From Sphingomonas sp. Root710 (GTDB taxonomy: Bacteria; Pseudomonadota; Alphaproteobacteria; Sphingomonadales; Sphingomonadaceae), in the NCBI RefSeq assembly GCF_001429065.1, contig NZ_LMIB01000012.1, positions 791,428 through 855,427 on the forward strand: a DNA stretch of 64,000 nucleotides, in the 5' to 3' direction. The notes beneath the pieces were generated by a model. It was not told the origin of the DNA. It searched no databases and saw only the letters and a list, made by a program, of their open reading frames with translations. Below are positions 35,133 to 43,539 of this stretch, piece after piece; positions within the stretch are counted from its first letter, which is position 1, and the number at the start of each line of letters is the position of its first letter. Made by a program: the position numbers and the translations under genes.

Positions 35133-35528
35133 ATGAAGAATTTCGATAAGGTCGCTGCTTCGCTTGCGATTGCGATGCTGTGGGTTGCGCCTGTCGCTGC
35201 CACCACCGCGAAGCCTGCGGGCACGGCGCTCCGCCCTGCCGCGATCAAGGCGATCGCCAAGAATCTGCGCGCGAGCAAGAAGCTGGTTCGGAAGAATCTT
35301 CAGGTCGCCGAGGGGGCCGCTGGCGCGGGAGCCGCCGGTGGCGGCGGCGCAGCCGGGGCGGGCGCAGCCGCGGGTGCAGGCGCTGCGGGCGCTGGTGCGG
35401 GTGCAGCAGGCGCTGCAGCTGGTGCCGCTGCGGCGGGCGGGCTTGGCGTGGCAGGCGCGGTTGCGGGCGTTGCCGCGGCGGCCGGTGTCGCAACAGCGGC
35501 TTCAAGCGGCGGCGACAGCAACTCATAA
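35133..35528 (+). CDS. Exported Ala/Gly-rich low-complexity protein
   Basis: A 131-residue protein with a signal peptide (MKNFDKVAASLAIAMLWVAP), a basic helix (AIKAIAKNLRASKKLVRKNL) and a roughly 70-residue tail made almost wholly of Ala and Gly. AGGAGG precedes the start. Similar small proteins precede surface-polysaccharide or secreted-protein genes in sphingomonads, but no function is known. The repeat-rich DNA (GCN/GGN codons) may be prone to slippage. Confidence 0.6.
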   Translation: MKNFDKVAASLAIAMLWVAPVAATTAKPAGTALRPAAIKAIAKNLRASKKLVRKNLQVAEGAAGAGAAGGGGAAGAGAAAGAGAAGAGAGAAGAAAGAAAAGGLGVAGAVAGVAAAAGVATAASSGGDSNS

Positions 35529-35636
35529 GCGCGACGGAGAGTAACCGGGGGCGTAACGGTTACAAGACCGTTCCGCCCTTTATCTAGGCGCGAAAGAGGT
35601 GGTCAGTCGGCGGAACTCCTCCGTCCGGTGTGTGCC

Positions 35637-36644
35637 ATGTCATCCTATCCTCGAAATCGTCTGAGCTGCGCTATATCCGGTCTGTTGGGACTGTTCGCGA
35701 TGCCGGCCATGGCACAGACTTATACTGTCAGAACCATCAACCGCGCACCGCAATTCGGCGACGTCGCCGCATCGCGCTCGGGCGTAACGATATTCCAGAA
35801 TATTAACGGGAATGTGACCGTCCAGTCAGGCGGAGGTCAACCGATCAGAGGCCCGGTCCGGCAGGGCTTGGTTACCATACGCTGTCAAGGCTCGGGAACT
35901 CCGAACAGCTGCAGCGTGGCTGGCAATCATGCACGCGTGATCGTCGGCAGCCTGGGAGCAACGGGCCGCGCTCTACCGATCACCCGGTTCATTGCGAACA
36001 GCGGCACCGGCACGATCTTATCGGGCACGACAACTGGTCCAGCGCTCGACTTCCTGCTCACCGGCTGGTCGGGATCGGGCAATCTGAACTTCACGCTTGA
36101 TGCCGTGCTGCCGGTTTTGGGCGACGACCAAAGCGTCGATAATGCCGGAACCGCCGGATTTTATATCTATGCCGACAAGGACCCCGCATTTCCCTCAAGC
36201 GGCCTTTCGGACGTCGCCACGATAGCCGTCCGGCGAGCGATACGCCTCGTGAAGATCCGGAACCTTCGGTTCGGCGCCATCGTCAAAAATCCCGGCGGCG
36301 CGGGACAGGTCACGGTTGATGAGAATAGTGACAATAGCCGAGCGGTAGGCGGCACCTACCCGCCAACCGCTCTGCCTAGTCCCACCTTCGGCAGGGGCCT
36401 CCTGTCGGTTGCCGGCGAACCGGGGACGAATTTCAACCTCTCATTTTCTCCGGCCAACAGCCTCGCGATGAGCAACGGGACGGATATATTGAATGTGTCG
36501 CTGGTGAAGTCGGCATCGGGAAATATCACGCTTCCACTGAGCGGGGAGCTCGAAGTCGGCTTGGGCGGCACGATAAATATCCCGAAAGCCAAACCGACTG
36601 GTGACTATGAGGGCGCCGTGCTGGTTTCAGCGGTCTATAATTAG
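35637..36644 (+). CDS. DUF4402 domain-containing exported protein
   Basis: A 335-residue protein with a signal peptide (cleavage near AMA-QT). The C-terminal DUF4402 domain, about residues 200-335, has an IRNLRFGAI opening and a closing DYEGAVLVSAVYN. These beta-rich domains resemble pilin or adhesin subunits. The N-terminal half is a second beta-rich region (FYIYADKDP). ATG 35637 is preferred to GTG 35628 because it gives a cleaner signal peptide. Confidence 0.75.
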   Translation: MSSYPRNRLSCAISGLLGLFAMPAMAQTYTVRTINRAPQFGDVAASRSGVTIFQNINGNVTVQSGGGQPIRGPVRQGLVTIRCQGSGTPNSCSVAGNHARVIVGSLGATGRALPITRFIANSGTGTILSGTTTGPALDFLLTGWSGSGNLNFTLDAVLPVLGDDQSVDNAGTAGFYIYADKDPAFPSSGLSDVATIAVRRAIRLVKIRNLRFGAIVKNPGGAGQVTVDENSDNSRAVGGTYPPTALPSPTFGRGLLSVAGEPGTNFNLSFSPANSLAMSNGTDILNVSLVKSASGNITLPLSGELEVGLGGTINIPKAKPTGDYEGAVLVSAVYN

Positions 36645-36838
36645 CGTGTTCGCTCGGCTGATGTCGCCTGATGCCGGAAAGGCTTAGCCGAAGCATAATC
36701 AAAGCCCCGACATCCCGACGAAACGGTGTAGGTACGGTTACGTTACGGTCTCACCGACCGGCTCGTTAGGACTACCCTGCTATTCATATCCGTGCCTGCC
36801 GTGACAATGCGGCGAGTCGCCAGGGGATAGGTTGCGTG

Positions 36839-37762
36839 ATGCGTAGACTGGGCATGGGTTTAGTGCTGCTCTTGACCATGGGATCCACAGCGCCGCTGTC
36901 GGCGGCGGAATATTATCCGATGGACTGGAGTGAGGCAGTGACCGTCGACAAAGACGATATCGGCATGAACTTCACCATTGATTTTTCAGGGAAGGCCGGC
37001 GGCGATTACACGAACAAGCTGAGTGCGGCAGGCGATTTCACCTTCACCGGCGTCACCAATGCCGGACGCACCTTCAACTTCGATTATTCCCTCACCAACA
37101 CGTCCTCGCGCACGTCGAGGATTCGAGCGTTCGGGTTCGACACGTCGGGTACCCTGGACAGCCTCAACGCAACGGGCGCATTCACCTGGGAATATAAAGA
37201 TGTCGCGTTCCCCGAGCAGGTCGGCACGATGGACGCCTGTTTCGCCGCCGGCAGTGGCTGCACCAATCACGCGTCTGGCGGCGTCACCCGAAACAACACA
37301 GGCAGCGGCTCCTTCGCCCTCACATTCGCAACGGCGATGGAGAGCGTCGATCTCGAACGCTTCTCCTTGAAGTTTGTCGGTCTCAGCCAGAATATCAATG
37401 GCCAGAACTGGGGCGTCGGCCTCGGCTCGATAGGCGCGATTACCGCCGGCGCCGGGCCGGGCGATCCGATCACCGCGCCCGAGCCAGCGACATGGCTGAT
37501 GATGATCCTCGGTTTTGGCCTGATCGGATATCGCCAGCGCAAGCAGGATGACATCCGGGGGCAGTTCTCCTTTCTAACACGCGCCAGCCTTCACATCCGG
37601 CGAGGTGAACGAGCTCGGACCAAGGATTGGGGTACCCACACACTTGGGGACAGAAGGGGCGGTATCGTTGGCCATGAGCCAACCGCGGGGCGGACTGAGC
37701 AAGACGCCGCCACCGGCGCTAGATTGCGCGGCCTGCTTCCGTTACAGCCACGCGGGGGGTGA
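36839..37762 (+). CDS. PEPxxWA-type exported protein with an abnormal C-terminal extension
   Basis: A 307-residue protein with a signal peptide (GMGLVLLLTMGSTAPLSA), a beta-rich body (about 25-215) and a PEP-CTERM signal: APEPATWLMMILGFGLIGYR followed by QRK. Exosortases normally cut such signals, which end within a few residues of the basic cluster. Here the frame runs about 70 residues further in Arg/Gly-rich sequence. A TGA lies in the +1 frame at 37548-37550, right after the basic cluster, so a one-base indel may have removed the original stop. GTG 36836 is an alternative start. Confidence 0.7.
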   Translation: MRRLGMGLVLLLTMGSTAPLSAAEYYPMDWSEAVTVDKDDIGMNFTIDFSGKAGGDYTNKLSAAGDFTFTGVTNAGRTFNFDYSLTNTSSRTSRIRAFGFDTSGTLDSLNATGAFTWEYKDVAFPEQVGTMDACFAAGSGCTNHASGGVTRNNTGSGSFALTFATAMESVDLERFSLKFVGLSQNINGQNWGVGLGSIGAITAGAGPGDPITAPEPATWLMMILGFGLIGYRQRKQDDIRGQFSFLTRASLHIRRGERARTKDWGTHTLGDRRGGIVGHEPTAGRTEQDAATGARLRGLLPLQPRGG

Positions 37763-38013
37763 TCGCGTTCCTACCCGCTCACCTGAAATGAGACCCATTT
37801 GAGTAGATGATCTGCCCCCACCGATTAGAGTCTTATTGGATTAAGCCCATCGCCGCCATATCCGGGTGGAGGCGGAGCGGAGCGGAACCGGAGGCCAGAT
37901 ATAGCATAAGTTATAATACGATCGAACTACATATTTACCCTGGTGAGTTTTTAGATCACTTGAGGAGCGGCATGTAATGATTGCGAATCAATATTCTTTA
38001 TTCGAACTCAACC
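37763..38013. other. Transition into the A+T-rich glycan island
   Basis: About 250 bp. Up to about 37900 the sequence is GC-rich; beyond it turns A+T-rich. GAGGAG at about 37962-37967 could serve a TTG at 37981, which would extend the next gene. The segment probably holds the island promoter. No terminator or IS end was clearly recognised. Confidence 0.4.
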
Positions 38014-38763
38014 ATGTTTAATATCGATTTTCTAAAAAAATTAAGGATGCGCGAGCTCGATCTCGTCCGATGTGAACTCCGGCCTCGAGCACGAATTTTA
38101 GAGTTCGGAGCTGGTACAGGCATACAAGCGCTGGCCCTGCAGCAGATGGGATACGACGTTGTCGCTATAGATTTAGCATCGTCTTCCTATTCTCCAGATA
38201 GAGTTTTTCCAGTTATTAATTATGACGGCTACAACCTACCTTTCGATGATAAGGCATTTGATATAATTTTTTCTTCCAACGTATTAGAACATGTAAGCGA
38301 TGTTCCATACCTTCTATCAGAATTTAAACGTTTACTGTCGCCTGGTGGTTACTGCGTACATTTAATGCCCTCTGTCACATGGCGGGCTTGGACGTTTATT
38401 TCTGGAGTTCCGACAGCTGCAGTTGGTAGTTGGAAGATGCTAAACGAGTTGATTGCCCCCCCCTCCATCGGACGAGGTCCCGCGCTAAGGCAGAATTTGA
38501 AAACTATTATCGGGGGTCTTCTACCTTTAGGCCACGGCACATCTATGGAAGGAATGTCTGAGCTATGGACCTTTTCCGCTCGCGCCTGGCGCGGCATCTT
38601 CAGCAAGGCTGGTTTCACAGTCGAAAAGGTACGTCCGATAGGCATATTCCACACCGGCCACATGCTCGCTGGTGCTCGATTATCACTCAACTATCGCGAG
38701 CATCTCAGCCGCTACCTGGGTAGTGCCGCGACGGCATTCATCGTCCGACCGACGCCAACATAA
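38014..38763 (+). CDS. Class I SAM-dependent methyltransferase
   Basis: A 249-residue protein with the methyltransferase-11 fold: SAM motif I ILEFGAGTGIQALAL, then VVAIDLASS, and the post-motif FDIIFSSNVLEHVSD. The acceptor is unknown; in a glycan cluster it may O-methylate a sugar. ATG 38014 is chosen; a TTG at 37981 would add 11 residues and has a better-placed GAGGAG. Codon use is A+T-rich, unlike the flanking DNA. Confidence 0.8.
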   Translation: MFNIDFLKKLRMRELDLVRCELRPRARILEFGAGTGIQALALQQMGYDVVAIDLASSSYSPDRVFPVINYDGYNLPFDDKAFDIIFSSNVLEHVSDVPYLLSEFKRLLSPGGYCVHLMPSVTWRAWTFISGVPTAAVGSWKMLNELIAPPSIGRGPALRQNLKTIIGGLLPLGHGTSMEGMSELWTFSARAWRGIFSKAGFTVEKVRPIGIFHTGHMLAGARLSLNYREHLSRYLGSAATAFIVRPTPT

Positions 38764-38795
38764 TTCGCTCGAGGCGACCAGCCAGGATTCTTGAA

Positions 38796-40751
38796 ATGTG
38801 CGGAATTGCAGGTTTAATAACTGCCGCTCCAATGACGGACGCAGCACCCCTGATCGCAAGCATGACTGCCACACTGCAAAGCCGCGGGCCTGACGCCCAA
38901 GGCATCTGGGTTCATAAAGATGATCTCGTCGCTTTTGGTCATAGACGGCTTGCAGTTCTCGATCTGTCCGAAACCGGCCATCAGCCTATGCATTCTGCAT
39001 CAGGGCGCTTCACTATAGCGTTCAATGGCGAAATCTATAATCACGGGGATATAAAGTTAGAACTTGGGGCGAGGGGCGTTGCGCCCATTTGGCGCGGCCA
39101 CTCCGATACTGAAGTACTCTTGGCAGCCATTGAATATTGGGGATTGGAAGCGGCCCTTCATAGGGTAGTTGGCATGTTCGCACTAAGCCTGTGGGACCAC
39201 GCGACGCAGCAACTACATCTCGCGAGGGACCGCTTCGGTGAAAAGCCGCTTTACTATGGATGGGCTGGGACTAATTTTTTCTTTGCTTCTGAATTAAAAG
39301 CGATTTCCGTTGTTCCGGATTTCGCGCGGGTTATTGATCGCGATGCCCTCGCCATGTTCATGCGATTTTTGATGATCCCAGCGCCACATAGTATCTTTAG
39401 AGGAATCTATAAGCTCGAACCAGGTTGCTTGCTTACGCTGAACGGCGCTGCGCCTGAGCAACCGCCACGGGCGGCTCCTGTCGCGGGCATGAACCATGAA
39501 ACGATGACGATTCGGCGCTGGTGGTCCGTTGCTGAACAGTTTGCTGCTGGTCTCAGCGAGCCTTTCCAAGAAGAGGATGAGGCATTACGAATACTGCAAA
39601 TTAAGCTTGAGAAGGCAGTGGCTATCCAAGCGCGCGCCGATGTGCCGCTTGGCGTGTTTTTGAGTGGGGGCGTAGACTCTTCGCTCATCGCAGCTCTAAT
39701 TCAGAAGCACTCCAGCCAACGAATCCGAAGCTTTACGCTAGGATCAGAAGATCGCGCCTACGACGAACGGGCTCATGCCCGCGCCGTAGCCGAACATCTT
39801 GGCACTGACCATTCCGAACTTCTTGTGACCGATGCGGACGCACAGGCCGTAATACCCATGCTCGCTACCATATATGATGAGCCGTTTGCCGACCCATCTC
39901 AAATTCCAACTCATCTCATCAGCCGAGCGGCTCGACAACATGTCACGGTAGCGCTCTCAGGGGACGGAGGAGACGAACTGTTTGGCGGCTACAATCGCTA
40001 CCTGCACGGACCGTCTATTTGGAGCAAAGCTTCGTTGATACCTCTTGAGCTGCGACGTATCATAGCAAATGCAGCGGCCCGCGTGCCGAGCGGAGCATGG
40101 GACCGCCTGCTGGCCGGCATCGACGCGCGCAACACGGGAGATAAAGTTCATAAGTTGGCGAACGCTATCGCTCGGTCCCGTACGTTTGACGAATTCTACA
40201 ACCATCTAGTTGGAGAATGGCCCATCCGGGACTTAGTGCTCGGCCAGACAGGCCGAATCAATTACCATATCACGATGCCAGAGTGCGACAATGCCGCGCG
40301 AATGATGTTAGCCGATGCCATGCGCTATCTGCCTGACGACATTCTTTGCAAGGTAGACCGCGCCGCCATGTCGGTCGGCCTTGAGACGCGCGCGCCGTTC
40401 CTAGATCATCGTGTGGCAGAAACGGCTTGGCATTTGCCGATGCAAATGAGGATCCGCGATGGAAAAGGCAAATGGGCATTAAGACAAATTCTCTATCGCC
40501 ACGTACCCAAGGCGTTAATCGAGCGCCCCAAGACGGGATTTGCGATTCCAATCGGAGAATGGTTGCGCGGGTCACTGCGCGACTGGGCTGAAGCATTGCT
40601 TGACGAGCACCGCATACGAACCGAGGGATATTTTCGGCCCGAGCCTATTCGCGCCGCGTGGACTGCTCATCTGACAGGGCGGCGCAATCTCGTGCGAGGG
40701 TTGTGGCCTGTCTTGATGTTCCAGATGTGGCACGATCGTTGGCTATCGTGA
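38796..40751 (+). CDS. asnB: Asparagine synthetase (glutamine-hydrolysing)
   Basis: A 651-residue protein. The N-terminal glutaminase begins with catalytic Cys (MCGIAGLI) and includes LQSRGPDAQG, FNGEIYN and ARDRFGEKPLYY. The synthetase domain has the PP-loop FLSGGVDSSLIAAL and ALSGDGGDELFGGYNRY. In glycan clusters such enzymes often amidate uronic acids or acyl sugars rather than aspartate. It follows the methyltransferase by 32 bp. Confidence 0.92.
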   Translation: MCGIAGLITAAPMTDAAPLIASMTATLQSRGPDAQGIWVHKDDLVAFGHRRLAVLDLSETGHQPMHSASGRFTIAFNGEIYNHGDIKLELGARGVAPIWRGHSDTEVLLAAIEYWGLEAALHRVVGMFALSLWDHATQQLHLARDRFGEKPLYYGWAGTNFFFASELKAISVVPDFARVIDRDALAMFMRFLMIPAPHSIFRGIYKLEPGCLLTLNGAAPEQPPRAAPVAGMNHETMTIRRWWSVAEQFAAGLSEPFQEEDEALRILQIKLEKAVAIQARADVPLGVFLSGGVDSSLIAALIQKHSSQRIRSFTLGSEDRAYDERAHARAVAEHLGTDHSELLVTDADAQAVIPMLATIYDEPFADPSQIPTHLISRAARQHVTVALSGDGGDELFGGYNRYLHGPSIWSKASLIPLELRRIIANAAARVPSGAWDRLLAGIDARNTGDKVHKLANAIARSRTFDEFYNHLVGEWPIRDLVLGQTGRINYHITMPECDNAARMMLADAMRYLPDDILCKVDRAAMSVGLETRAPFLDHRVAETAWHLPMQMRIRDGKGKWALRQILYRHVPKALIERPKTGFAIPIGEWLRGSLRDWAEALLDEHRIRTEGYFRPEPIRAAWTAHLTGRRNLVRGLWPVLMFQMWHDRWLS

Positions 40752-41041
40752 TAATGAGTGGATCCTGCCTCCCCCCGCAGCATAACCTCGGACGCCACCG
40801 CCTATTTCGGTCGCCGCCTCGAAACTTTGTTTAAGGAGCTTGTAGATCCTCGCAGGATACCTAAACGATATCATAGCTCTACCAAGCGCGAGGTAGCCAT
40901 GGTCCTATTTGACCCCCGAAAGAATGCAAAAACGACATTAAGCAAATGCCAGAGGGCGCCTATCGCATTCTTAGGTCGGATCGCTCGCGAGGCCGCCATA
41001 ATGAGCACCGTGCGCCGGCTGCCCGCCGCCGCCCCGCTCGC

Positions 41042-42913
41042 ATGCCCATGGATAACTCACCGGAGATGACTTGCCCTACCGCAAACGCCCCCCTCGGGCA
41101 TGCGAAATCAGAGCCTCGGAGCATCGTTGCAAAGTTTATCGATCTCCTAACAGCCCAAGAGCGACGGCGCGGCGTTTTTCTCTTGGGCATGGCCGCTATC
41201 ATGGCTCTGTTCGAAACGCTGGGGGTGGCGTCGATCATGCCGTTTCTGGCTGTGTTAAGCGACCCTACGCTGGTTGACTCCAATGCTCAACTAGCAACCA
41301 TCTACGGCTATTTGGGCAGACCGCCGAAAAGCGAGTTTCTCGTCCAATTGGGCGCCGTTTCCTTTATGGTGGTTTTGGTTTCTGCCAGCTTTCGAATTGT
41401 GACGAATTATTTTTTAAACGAATACACCGAGATGATGCGTCACAGTCTAAGCCACCGCCTTCTTGATACTTATCTACGGCAACCGTATGAGTTTTTCACT
41501 AGAAACAATAGTTCAGATCTCGCGAAAAGTATACTTTCTGAGGTTGACCAGGTAACTCAGAATTTCATTCGCCCATTAATACAGTTAGTATCATATAGCG
41601 TAGTGGGATTATGCATACTTGCATTTTTATTTTCTCTTAATTTCAAAGTTGCCATCAGTGCTCTTGTCGTCATAGGGGGGTCCTATGCGGGCATATTTCT
41701 CTCTGTTAAGCGGGTTTTGACCCGTGTCGGCCGTGAGCGCCTGGCCGCCAACCGTGAGCGTTACTCGGCAGCCAGCGAGGCGCTTGGGGGCATAAAGGCA
41801 ATTAAATTACTAGGACGCGAAGATGCCTATTTAAGTCGGTTCCGGACACCCTCAATCCGCCAGTCAAAAACCCAGGCGATTAATACCACGATAGCGCAAT
41901 TACCGAAATTCCTTATCGAAGCGATCGGGTTTGGTGGCGTTGTTGCCTTGGCGCTGGTCTTACTGATCATGAACGGCGGCACGTCCCCCGCAAGCTTGGG
42001 GCAGGTGCTTCCGATGCTAGGGGCCTATGCCTTCGCTGGCCTGAGACTGCTGCCTGCGGCGCAGAATATCTACGGTTCCGTTGCGAACATGCGCTTTGGA
42101 GTTGCCGCGGTCGACGAGGTTCATGCCGACATTCTCTGTCGTCGGCGACTCGCCGAGAACCCTAAGGCCATAGCACCGAAAATTGCTCTGACAAATCTGA
42201 TCACGCTCGACAATATTAGCTATCGCTATCCAGAGGCGGCGCGAAATGCATTGGCGGATGTCAGCCTAGCAATCCCGAAAGGATCTAAAATCGGCCTCGT
42301 TGGCGGCACAGGAAGCGGAAAGACGACACTAGTAGATATACTCCTGGGCTTGCTGCAGCCTTCAAGTGGACACGTTTTAGTCGATGGCGTTCCAATTTCA
42401 GCCGAAAATTGTCAAGAATGGCAGAAAATTCTTGGCTATGTGCAGCAGGATGCCTTCCTCGCTGACGGCAGCTTCATTAATAATATTGCGTTAGGCGTTC
42501 CGCCAAATGAAATAGATCAGGCCCACGCAATACGTTGCGCAAAGTTAGCCGCTTTAGACGCGCTTGTGACGGATGGTATGCACACCTTGGTCGGCGAGCG
42601 CGGAATTCGCCTTTCTGGTGGCGAGCGTCAGCGGATCGGCATTGCACGGGCTCTATATCGCGAACCAAAAGTCCTTATTCTTGACGAAGCAACCAGCGCT
42701 CTCGATAGTCAAACCGAGCAAGTGGTGATGGAGGGCATTTATAACTTTGGGCATTCGATAACCGCTGTCATCATCGCGCATCGTTTGTCCACTATTCGCG
42801 GCTGCGACAGGATATACATGTTGGAGGAGGGTCGCATCTGCGCACAAGGAAAATATGAGGAGTTGATGGAAACTAGTCCACAATTTCGTCGCTTGGCACA
42901 GCATGTCCAATAA
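41042..42913 (+). CDS. ABC transporter with fused membrane and ATPase domains (flippase type)
   Basis: About 623 residues. A six-helix exporter domain (about 40-345) is followed by an ATPase with Walker A GLVGGTGSGKTTLVDILLGL, signature RLSGGERQRIGIARAL and Walker B VLILDEATSALDS. It is most like PglK/MsbA-type flippases that move lipid-linked oligosaccharides. The N-terminus is uncertain: ATGs at 40946, 41042, 41048 and 41066 are in frame and none has a strong ribosome site. The 290 bp before it hold no clear gene. Confidence 0.88.
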   Translation: MPMDNSPEMTCPTANAPLGHAKSEPRSIVAKFIDLLTAQERRRGVFLLGMAAIMALFETLGVASIMPFLAVLSDPTLVDSNAQLATIYGYLGRPPKSEFLVQLGAVSFMVVLVSASFRIVTNYFLNEYTEMMRHSLSHRLLDTYLRQPYEFFTRNNSSDLAKSILSEVDQVTQNFIRPLIQLVSYSVVGLCILAFLFSLNFKVAISALVVIGGSYAGIFLSVKRVLTRVGRERLAANRERYSAASEALGGIKAIKLLGREDAYLSRFRTPSIRQSKTQAINTTIAQLPKFLIEAIGFGGVVALALVLLIMNGGTSPASLGQVLPMLGAYAFAGLRLLPAAQNIYGSVANMRFGVAAVDEVHADILCRRRLAENPKAIAPKIALTNLITLDNISYRYPEAARNALADVSLAIPKGSKIGLVGGTGSGKTTLVDILLGLLQPSSGHVLVDGVPISAENCQEWQKILGYVQQDAFLADGSFINNIALGVPPNEIDQAHAIRCAKLAALDALVTDGMHTLVGERGIRLSGGERQRIGIARALYREPKVLILDEATSALDSQTEQVVMEGIYNFGHSITAVIIAHRLSTIRGCDRIYMLEEGRICAQGKYEELMETSPQFRRLAQHVQ

Positions 42914-42969
42914 TCGCCGTTCTTTGCCAGAAGTGTAGCGAATTTCGACTGTTCAAGAGGACCGAGTAG

Positions 42970-43539
42970 ATGACTGGGAGCGACGCATTAGCCAATCGCC
43001 AGCTGCGAACGCATCTTCCGGCCACGGTACCCTCGTGGTTACGCGCCTGGTGGCACCGCGCTCGCGGTGCGCACCTGGGGGCCGGTGCGATAATTTTTCC
43101 TCGTGCACAATTGCTACGCTATCCCAGCAATATTCGTATTGGCGCCGAGGCAATCATCAAGTCAGACACGCATCTGTGTCCTTGCCAGCCGAGTGCTACG
43201 CTCTCGGTCGGCGCGCGCACGACTATCGGCTTTCACACATTTATATATGCATCTGAACGCGTCGAAATCGGCACTGACTGCATGATCGCCCCTTTCGTGT
43301 ATATTGTTGACAGTGATCACGGCACTGCACCTAGTTCAAACATGAATCTTCAGCCAAACGTCACAAACCCAATTTGCATAGGCGATGATGTGTGGATTGG
43401 AGCCAAAGCGGTGATTTTGTCCGGCAGCACTATTGGCTCCGGGTCTGTTATTGCGGCAGGATCGGTTTTGCGAGGCGCGGTCCCACCTGGGGCTATATAC
43501 GGGGGCGTCCCCGCTAGAGAGATTGGGCGGCGGTGGTGA
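42970..43539 (+). CDS. Hexapeptide-repeat acyltransferase (LbH fold)
   Basis: A 189-residue left-handed beta-helix acyltransferase. Repeats include GAHLGAGAIIFPR, ICIGDDVWIGAKAVILSG and IGSGSVIAAGSVLRG, and the closing GAIYGGVPAREIGRRW is typical of the Maa/WbbJ group. DSDHGTAP supplies a likely catalytic His. AAGAGGA precedes the ATG. Its stop overlaps the next gene, so they are coupled. It may acetylate a nonulosonate or other sugar. Confidence 0.85.
   Translation: MTGSDALANRQLRTHLPATVPSWLRAWWHRARGAHLGAGAIIFPRAQLLRYPSNIRIGAEAIIKSDTHLCPCQPSATLSVGARTTIGFHTFIYASERVEIGTDCMIAPFVYIVDSDHGTAPSSNMNLQPNVTNPICIGDDVWIGAKAVILSGSTIGSGSVIAAGSVLRGAVPPGAIYGGVPAREIGRRW

Noticed and set aside
40755..41041. 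A 103-codon frame before the ABC transporter
   Set aside because: It overlaps the possible transporter N-terminus and has no family resemblance. I treat it as non-coding.
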